Made by a program: the position numbers and the translations under genes
Shown: positions 56,452-64,000 of the stretch, piece after piece
Numbering within the stretch: position 1 is the stretch's first letter
Layout of the letters: the number at the start of each line of letters is the position of its first letter
Notes under the pieces: generated by a model
The model's database searches: none
What the model saw: only the letters and a program-made list of their open reading frames with translations
What the model was told of the DNA's origin: nothing
Assembly (NCBI GenBank): GCA_027924585.1
Contig: BSBM01000050.1
Coordinates: 3,906,001 to 3,970,000, forward strand
From: Larix kaempferi
Taxonomy: Eukaryota; Streptophyta; Pinopsida; Pinales; Pinaceae
Length of the DNA stretch: 64,000 nucleotides
Direction of reading: 5' to 3'

Positions 56452-57026
56452 TTAAACATTATGGAATAAGGAACTATCTCAACAAATCCTAGGGAACTTC
56501 AACATAACATGGACATAACAAAATTTTAATCCTTTCCATTTACCACATTTTTTAATATACTAGTGCCATGCAAAGATACCTACATATGAAAAGAGATGTG
56601 ATGGGAAATTCTATGATTGGAGTAGTCCAATTCAAATTTTATCAAATTATAATTTGATGAATTAATCCCACCAATAACATTTAAAACTTCCTTCCACTAC
56701 GGTGGGAATATATAAAGAAACTCTAAAGTGAGCATGATGCAAGGGATCTAGGATAAATCTTCTACAATGTTGTAATTTTAAGTAACCTAGGTATTTGGAT
56801 TATGCATAAACCTTCACAAAATTCCATTGGGAGGGTGAGGCATAATATCAACTTATGGCATCTTTATTTGGATATGACCAATCTAATGTGATGTGGATGC
56901 TTCCTTATCCATATATCTAGAGGGTAGGCCATTGCAATTATGATCTTGTGTCTAAAGACTAGTTTCCTTATCACATGTCTTATAAGGTAGGTCTCAAATT
57001 ATGATGCCACTTATGCCTTACCGATT
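56452..57026. other. Noncoding stretch right of element E
   Basis: AT-rich sequence, no gene or element recognised. Confidence 0.5.
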
Positions 57027-57666
57027 TTCTCTTTGTTTCAAGAATACTTTAATATTCTCTACTAAACAGGGCCAACTACGTGAAGGTAGAAGCTCATCTG
57101 ACCCCCCCCCCCCCTCACATCACTCTTAATTCCCCATAACCTGACAAAATATATGTACAGAAAAATAATTTATTGTGTTTTTTATCATACTTAAGAAACA
57201 ATGTCTCTAATTATAACATATGCCAACATACAGGAAAATGGAAAAAACACTAAGAAACAATTAATTTATATGTACCAATAAAATTCAATAATTATATTGC
57301 AATATTAAATCAAAATATATAGAGTAGATATATTAAGGCATACCTCATACACTTCAATGGAATTTTCCTTTAGGAACATCCAATTTATATTTTCTGATAT
57401 ACATTACATTTGTACAACTTTGGGGAATTTCTTGGCAAGGTTATCATTATGGTTTAATATTGTAATGTTTCGTGACCTTAAAGCTATTTTTCACACTGTC
57501 AATAGTAAAGGTTGATGGCACATCATAAAATGGACAGGTTTCTTAAAATAATCTTGACTAATGTGCATAGAAATCAAACTCTTATAACCCTAACCACTTT
57601 CCCATATCACTTGGTTAGTGTAAATCATCTTTGTGCTTTCAACTACAAAAAATAGCAATGACCTAA
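57027..57666 (+). repeat. Dispersed repeats R2 and R1 (left part), host of element G
   Basis: 57027-57290 (R2: TTTAATATTCTCTACTAAAC, a C-run at 57101-57115, ATATGCCAACATA) matches 63755-64000. From 57359 it matches R1 at 44927 onward. It ends with the target copy CCTAA (57662-57666). No coding assignment. Confidence 0.8.
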
Positions 57667-59042
57667 TGTTGGCCTGATTTTATGAATCAGAGCCAATAAA
57701 GAGGTTTTATCCACACAATCAACTTAAAGCAGTGTCCGGTGTGTTTGAATTAACAAGACCTCGCAGGTTATGGTCCTGCTACCAGCTAGTTTGTCTCTTA
57801 AGGAAACCTTAAAACTAGCAAAATCTAACCTATTCTAACGTTTATCATATATATATATATCTACAAATGTCCTAAGGTTGCTTTCGTAAGGAAAGACTTC
57901 GATTTTTGGGAAGTTTTCTAAATATGAAAGTTTACTTACAGTATGCAGAATGATTTAACAGTGCTTGATCAATAATAAAATAAACTTTAAAACTAATTAA
58001 TCTATCTATCCTATTTAACTCTATCTCAGCTGAGAGCAAAGTTGAAACTATATTAATTATTAATCAATAACAGAAAACTGAAGTATGCTCTAAATAAACA
58101 TATTTAAATCATAACGCAAGTAATTCTGCTATGTAATAATAGAAATGAGATTTAACCTATACATACACAGTCAAATTCCACTTCCAAAAATGATTAATAA
58201 TTAACTATCAAGACAGTCATTTGAATTTGAAATAATGCTCATTTAAAATTCACCGTTAACATACAAATGAAATTTTAAATAAACAGGAAAGTATACCATT
58301 AAAACTGATGTTTATAGTGAACACACTAATAAACAAAACCATAATGAAATATTTATTCAACAACTAACTTGAGATGATAAAGTGAGAAAATATTTAAACA
58401 TCAATGTGTCACAGCACACAGAGTTCACGTATAAACAGAAGATAACAAACAGAAATATATGTATATATATATAAATCCAAAAATGAATACCAGTCACAGT
58501 ATCATTCGCAGATATCAAGTATCATCCACATGAAAGCTTCAGCTTCAAGTTTGATGTAGTACTAGTAACAAAATATATTTCAACAAGTTTTCTTCCACAC
58601 TCCATCCATCATCGAGTTCATCAAAAATCTCCATTCATATACTACTGAGAGTCAGTTTTGCTATAAATGTTGCATGCAACATTATAGGAACTTATTTAAC
58701 CAAAAGGGCATCTAATTACACCTACTACTAAAAATAAAATCGACTAGCCTGAGTCGAGGCATCTCAGAAAGTTCTTTCCCATTCACAAAACTCCAGCTTG
58801 TAACAAATCAGCTACATTTCCATGCCATCGCATCAACCACATCCTGTATTCTTGGAAGAAGGCGGTGATAAAACTTCCTGCATTAAATTCAATCAATGCA
58901 TTATATTAAAATTAATTTAACACAGTTAACAGAAATATTTAAAAATTATAAATGCATGCCTGTTAAATCTCTGATTTTACAGGCATGCAAAATCGAAATA
59001 ACCATTACCTGTTATGGTGTGACATAAGAGAAGAGAAAACTA

Positions 59043-60740
59043 TTAAGCCTCATTATGAAGAGCGACTACTCTTCTAGCTTCGGCTAATTTAGCCTTCAAC
59101 CTGATAATTTTAACATTTTGTTTTTCAATTCGTTCCAATAGCAGCTGATTCGTTTTTAATATTGATTTCTTGGATTTCTTGAGTTGATTCTTCTTCATGT
59201 TGGCCCTTTTCCACCTGTCAATCCATTCTAGCAATTCGTTCCTGAAAGTTTTGTTTTCTTCTTCCAATAAGGTTGTACTTAACAGGCACTGTTTACGCTT
59301 TCCTCTGGACTCTGTAATTTTATCTTGATAAATATTTCCTAATACCTGTTGCAGGGTTTCGTCTTCTCTAGCTACATGAGGAGAACGAGGACTGTCACAA
59401 TGCTGATTGTGTAATGTTTCAAGTTCTACAGTGTCAACGTTTATTTCTGGTTGATTGCCCTCGACCTCACCTGATTGCACATCACTTCCCTGCGCAGTAG
59501 CAGAATTCCCTACATCCATTGTGTTAGGGACAAACATCGGAATATCATCCTCAATATTTACAATCGTAGGTTCAGTAGCTGTAGATTTGGAAGTCTGTGG
59601 ATCAGACCTATATCTTGGAATCGAATGGAGATTATGCATGCTTCTAGTGACTCTACGCGAAAACGATAAGTTTTCAACATTCAACCCTTCCTTGTCACAA
59701 CAAACCTGAGCCAAATGGTTCAACTTATGCATAGAATTTTTATCACATTCATCAGGTTTAACAATTTCATCTTCGGCTGATCCTTCTTTTAATTTTGCAG
59801 GGTTGCCATCATTCTTACCAGGTTCGGGTTCTTCTAATATTTCCCTAGAATCGCAGGGAACTGAAACCCTATCAGCATATTCATTTACCTTATCATCTAT
59901 GGACATGTTTACGACCCCTGGTTCCTTAACCTCTGAGCTATTAACCTCAGGATTTATAACTTTTCGTCTTTTACGAGTTCAAGGAGATGGATTAGGCCAA
60001 TACTGTGTTGGCCCCAATTGACAATCAACTAGAAATTTATCCCAAGACAGACCTTTTGCAGATAATTGGAATTGCAGTAAAATTTTAATCAATCCATGGT
60101 GACACAGACTATTGTCAGGGTTATTGAAATTCCTTACAGACTGTGACATTTTCTTAAGGCTTTGCCAAAGATAGAAGGGCAAATTAAGTTTATAACCCTT
60201 TACTGCTAACAACAACCGTAAATGATACAAGTGCAAATGGGAAAAACGTCCACAACAGGTTACGTACCTTACTAAGATTTCATAGTAAGCTCTCCATTCG
60301 GGCTTTAGAAATTTTACAGGTACGCCTATCCTCAATTTCATTTTATCTGGTAAAGGCATTAACAAAGCCAAACACTTCTTCTTGTCAACCATAGTGCCCT
60401 TAAACCAGCGTTCTCCCACTTGGGGAAGTTTCGTGGCTTCAACAATTTTGTCTTCATTGATAACAAATTCGAAACCCCCAATTCGCACCCTGTCATCTTC
60501 AAAACTCATTGCAAACATTTTGGTAATCTCCACATGATGACCATCAAAGCTTCAAAAGAAATGTGTCCATCCCATTTTCTCGAATCTCTGGGCAACCTCC
60601 TGGTTGGATTCAATAATTTCAAACCCTGAGATCTCAAAACGATTCAGAGGAGACATGGTTTCTTCAGCACTTTCTGGGCTTGGTCGCGAAATGAAAGGGA
60701 AAGTGAAAACAGAGGGAATGGGTATCCACACACACGACAT
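59043..60740 (-). pseudogene. 566-codon ORF of element G with two TGA codons
   Basis: One minus-strand frame from ATG at 60740 to TAA at 59043, interrupted only by TGA at 60552-60554 and 59979-59981. N-terminal half: MSPLNRFEISGFEIIES, RIGGFEFVINEDKIVEAT, GERWFKGTM, LRLLLAVKGYKLNLPF; this resembles ORFs often annotated in plant repeats as putative plant transposon protein. The middle is acidic and serine-poor. The last 100 residues are basic and heptad-like (coiled coil by eye), with KKNQLKKSKKSILK. No zinc knuckle, protease or polymerase motif. It may be related in kind to ORF3 of element D, but I see no direct match. Confidence 0.6.
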
Positions 60741-61683
60741 GATAGAAAATATTCACATGCTTCAAATCTAATCAGAAATCTAATCTCTGAACCTACCATT
60801 TTAGCGGGATTTCGAGCATTGATAAATGTTACAACTACACACTACACCACGATTTATGCCAATCTATCTACGTTTGACCATGCCTATTAGTGATAACCAC
60901 TTAACTTGGCGAACCAGCGATACAAAGACTGATAGAATCATCATTACAATCATTGATTATTGACAGTGGTTCATAATTAATAGGTACAATGGCGTAATTT
61001 GAAATGACTGTGAGCATTAAACACTGTCAACACGATTTAACCAAATGCATACAACTGTCGATTCTGTCAAGGGGTGAAAGCCACGTTTTCATACCAGCTC
61101 ATCGATCCAAAACGTTTATTGATTTAACCATTGATTTATTGCATGGCCAGTTCATAAAACAATCATCCCTGTTTTATCATGTTACGTAGTGGTATGAAGA
61201 ATAATAAATCGCACTTTAATGTTAAGTAGGCATAAATCAAATGGCTAGCTTAATGTTTATTGTATGTATATGTACAAAGCTATATATATATGTACAACAC
61301 TAAGTTTTAAAACCTTTATACATCCTATTGACACATTATACTATCATATAGGGTATTTATCATATGTAAAAAGTTTCCTATACAAATCTTATCTATACAT
61401 TAACTATGATATTTACAAAGTTCATAATAGGGTATTCCTTATGATATTAACTTTCAAAATTTCTCTTAGTCTTAGGACTAATAATACCCTATTTAATATA
61501 CAACGTGTTTTATAAAATTTCTCTTGGCACAAATCTTATAAGTCACCTAAATTCATTTTGATATTTTCAATAGCTTTAATGAGAATTTATGAAACTTGTC
61601 TGACATTCTTTTAAAAGCCAAGTTTTATGATCAAGTTCCTATCAGCTCTAGAATCATCAAATTACTTTCCTTTGATTAAGAGT

Positions 61684-61710
61684 ACCTTCAGAATCAAAGA
61701 TTCTGAAGGT
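61684..61710. other. 12-bp inverted repeat near the right end of G
   Basis: ACCTTCAGAATC, loop AAA, GATTCTGAAGGT: a perfect 12-bp stem about 95 bp from the right terminus. In ORF orientation it lies near the element's start. A role as terminator, promoter operator or packaging structure is not determinable. Confidence 0.8.
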
Positions 61711-61804
61711 GCTCTAACATAATTTTTGAATTAATAAATCACATAAAGAGCTGGTCTCTCTTCATTTTGTCAAGAAATGAAGAGGTTGTTGCTGGCTGCC
61801 AACA

Positions 61805-62059
61805 CCTAAAAAAATGCAGAAAAACTAAAAAACGAAATGCATGTAAAATACTAGAAAGACATGCATGTCTAAAAATGTAAATCCAAAAGAATCACATGCA
61901 TGTAACGACACTAGAACTCTAGGTTTCACTATGGAGGATTGATGAAGATGGTCCCTAGAAATATGTCTCACATTGACATTTGGTACAAATATCCATTTAC
62001 TCCTCACTATTGACAACTAATGGATGTAAGTATATATGTCAAAGTTATCACTAAGGTTA
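61805..62059 (+). repeat. Dispersed repeat R1 (right part)
   Basis: It resumes directly after element G with CCTAA and matches 45222-45481, including the ATGCATGTAAAA motifs and GATTGATGAAGATGGTCCC. Together with 57359-57666 it makes one R1 copy. Confidence 0.85.
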
Positions 62060-63104
62060 GAAAAGGTCTAATCTTAGGTTCTAACAATGGCTAGTCCATA
62101 CAATGACAACATTCACAGAATGCAATGAACCTAAAAAAATATAGATAAATGATTGAGCTTGGAAAGAAAATGCATGCACTTGTACTTGCAAAAGATCCTA
62201 AAACTAATACAAGAGAAAGGAACAAAAACTTAACTTTAACTCATGGAAGTTATTATGAGACAACACCCATGATATAACTCAAAAACACACCTAATGCATA
62301 TTGGACATAATGCATATTGGAAAGAATGTCACTTAATTGTTATGGAAACTTATAGATGGGGAATACCAAGGACAAAATTGCTAAATCCTTGTGTAACTAG
62401 AACACATGAATGCAAGTGGCATAATTCCTTCATTTCTACCTTGAAAAAAAATGTAGATTAAGGAATGGATTCTATGGGTACTCACTTGAGCTCTATTGAA
62501 TTTTGAACCCTTCTATTGCATTTTATATTTCCCATTTTCCCTCCAAGACCTTTCATTAAGAGAGAATAATGTCTCCTTTATTTAGTGGGATCCTCTATGT
62601 TGAAGAATTTGTCATTAAACATGTTATTGTCAACCCTAACTGTACAATTAACCATGTCCCTATTCCCATGTGTCATCATATGAATCTCATCGAGTTCCAT
62701 ATAACTCATTGAACTTGAAGAATCTTTAGAAAATCCAAAAGAAAATCCAATTATACTCAGGAGCATGATGATACACTTCTATGTACATTTTGTGGATGTG
62801 GGGCATAACCTCTTGCATGGGTGCCCATGGTTGAATGCCATGATGGCCATTCCATGCAACTTATTTGAGAAATCATGAACTTACATGAAATGAAATCCAT
62901 TTCAATCAAGCATAGTGTTACCCAACTCTCGACACCTCAAATGGAATTTTCATACCTATATGTCGAATATCCGACGACGGTATCATGAATATCTAATGGA
63001 TTTTCCCATTAATGAACTATAGAAACCATTTATCTAAAACCTATGCACAAAAAATTGAACCCAAAATACGATGAGAAAATCTGAGGAATTCCAATGAAAT
63101 TGAC
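62060..63104. other. Noncoding stretch
   Basis: No gene, LTR or RNA gene recognised. Short frames only, such as 62578-62766 on the minus strand. Confidence 0.5.
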
Positions 63105-63703
63105 CATGTTTGAGTCTATAAACCCTCCCACACCATCAATGCATGTGTCTAGTCTAACCATGCCAAATTTTAGTCCATACAAGCATAAATTGAAAAAATT
63201 TCAACGTTGGCCCCGTGTATTACATTAATTAATCTATAGGTATGGTTTTTTATTGTCGAATTGTTTGTGTCAGTCATTTGAGTCTGGAAACCCCCCCACA
63301 CCATCATTGCATGTGTCTAGTCTAACCATGCCAAATTTCAGTCCATACAAGCACACATTGAAAAAAATTCAATGTTGGCCCCATGTAGTACATTAATTAA
63401 TCTATAGGTATGGTTTTTTTATTTTAGAATAGTTTTTGTCAATCATGTTTGAGTTTGGAAACCCTCCCACACCATCAATGCATGCGTCTAGTCTAACCAT
63501 GCCAAATTTCAGTCCATACATGCACAAATTGAAAAAAATTCAACGTTGGGCCCGTGTAGTACATTAATTAATCTATAGGTTTGGTTTTTGATTGTCGAAT
63601 TGTTTGTGACATTCATGTTTGAGTTTGGAAACCATGCCAAATTTCACTCCATACATGCACAAATTGAAAATATTTCAGCGTTGGCCCCCTGTAGTACATG
63701 ATC
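63105..63703 (+). repeat. 170-bp tandem repeat, about 3.5 copies
   Basis: CATGTTTGAGT-type unit starts at 63105, 63275, 63444 and 63614 (170, 169, 170 bp). Each unit has CCATGCCAAATTT, TTGGCCCC and ATTAATTAATCTATAGG blocks. The fourth copy lacks about 35 bp between two AACC words, consistent with a short-homology deletion, and breaks off at GTAGTACATGATC. Confidence 0.9.
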
Positions 63704-63754
63704 AAGCACGCCATTTGGGTTAGCATGATAATTGTGCATTTTCTTACTGCGGTT

Positions 63755-64000
63755 CTCTTTGTTTTGAGAATAATTTAATATTCTCTACTAAACAGGGCCA
63801 ACCATGTGAAAGTGGAAGCTCATCTGAACCCCCCCCCTCACGTCACTCTCAATCCCCCATAACTCGTTACCCTACAAAATCTATGTACAAAAAAATAATT
63901 TATTGTGTTTTTTGTCATACTTAAGAAGCAATGTCTCTAATTATAACATATGCCAACATAGATAAAAATGGAAAAAACACTAAGAAACAATTAATTTATA
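63755..64000 (+). repeat. Dispersed repeat R2, second copy (cut by window end)
   Basis: It matches 57027-57290 at high identity: TTCTCTACTAAACAGGGCC, a shorter C-run, TTATTGTGTTTTTTGTCATAC, ATATGCCAACATA. If R1 follows beyond the window, R2-R1 would be a unit repeated every about 2.6 kb once element G is discounted. Confidence 0.8.

Larger units (their letters stand above)
57667..61804 (-). mobile_element. Element G: 4.1 kb, TG..CA ends, one long ORF
   Basis: It starts TGTTGGCCTG and ends GCTGCCAACA, with 7-bp inverted termini TGTTGGC/GCCAACA and CCTAA duplicated at 57662-57666 and 61805-61809. The related repeat at 44927 has the empty site. Five-base duplication and TG..CA favour LTR-retroelement integration. 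I find no internal copy of either end and no primer site, so it is either a very long solo LTR containing an ORF or an unusual non-autonomous element. Orientation is taken from the ORF. Confidence 0.75.

Noticed and set aside
57101-57115. Poly-C run as a possible G-quadruplex or special signal
   Set aside because: A single homopolymer run that varies between the two R2 copies; no spaced G-tracts.
57667-61804. Reading element G as a terminal-inverted-repeat DNA transposon
   Set aside because: Only 7 bp of the termini are inverted and they are the standard TG..CA type; the 5-bp duplication fits retroviral-type integration. It is kept as a possibility only if other copies disagree.

Overview
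The window looks like nuclear DNA of a land plant with a large, repeat-filled genome. A gymnosperm is possible, but that is only a guess from element style. Nearly everything recognisable is LTR retrotransposon: Copia copies primed by initiator tRNA-Met (TGGTATCAGAGC), a Gypsy element with a long extra ORF, a gag-only Copia array, and two large elements whose ends can be fixed from target-site duplications (TSDs). I found no intact single-copy host gene, no rRNA or tRNA gene and no CRISPR array. The only host-gene homology I recognise is a broken, intronless copy of AE7 (MIP18 family, cytosolic Fe-S cluster assembly) inside a retroelement.

Layout. 1-2679: 3' end of Copia copy A (RNase H, structured 3' region, 3' LTR), inserted into an unrelated minus-strand ORF fragment. 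About 5090-23622: a decayed Gypsy element D (gag with several zinc knuckles, protease, a second gag-like block, RT, RNase H, integrase, then a coiled-coil ORF3), split by the full-length Copia copy B (5440-14028). The 3' LTR of B carries a 1.38 kb solo LTR (12108-13484, TSD TATTT). 25929-43955: element F, bounded by TSD ATCAC. Its 5' LTR is split by a triple gag-protease array (26372-35492, TSD AGTCT: four LTRs alternating with three bodies, each with an intact 579-codon ORF). Its 7 kb interior carries the AE7 pseudogene. 43956-49256: diffuse repeats, including an L1-type LINE remnant. 49257-56451: Copia copy E (TSD TTAAA). 57667-61804: element G (TSD CCTAA), 4.1 kb, with one long minus-strand ORF and no visible pair of LTRs, inserted in a repeat whose uninterrupted relative lies at 44927-45481. 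63105-63703: a 170-bp tandem repeat.

The most unusual signals are structural. (1) The 3' regions of the three Copia copies hold rows of short hairpins with a near-constant AGGNN-type five-base loop and stems that change sequence while staying paired. (2) The Copia LTRs carry an 11-bp stem overlapping the TATA box whose two arms have changed together between subfamilies; element F has an analogous smaller hairpin. (3) The gag-protease array was inserted or expanded as one locus. (4) G could be a giant ORF-bearing solo LTR or an unusual non-autonomous element. Relative ages: the gag-protease array is youngest (LTRs almost identical), B and E are older (roughly 4-5 percent LTR difference by eye), and D is oldest, with about 22 nonsense codons, mostly TAG, in otherwise conserved frames.
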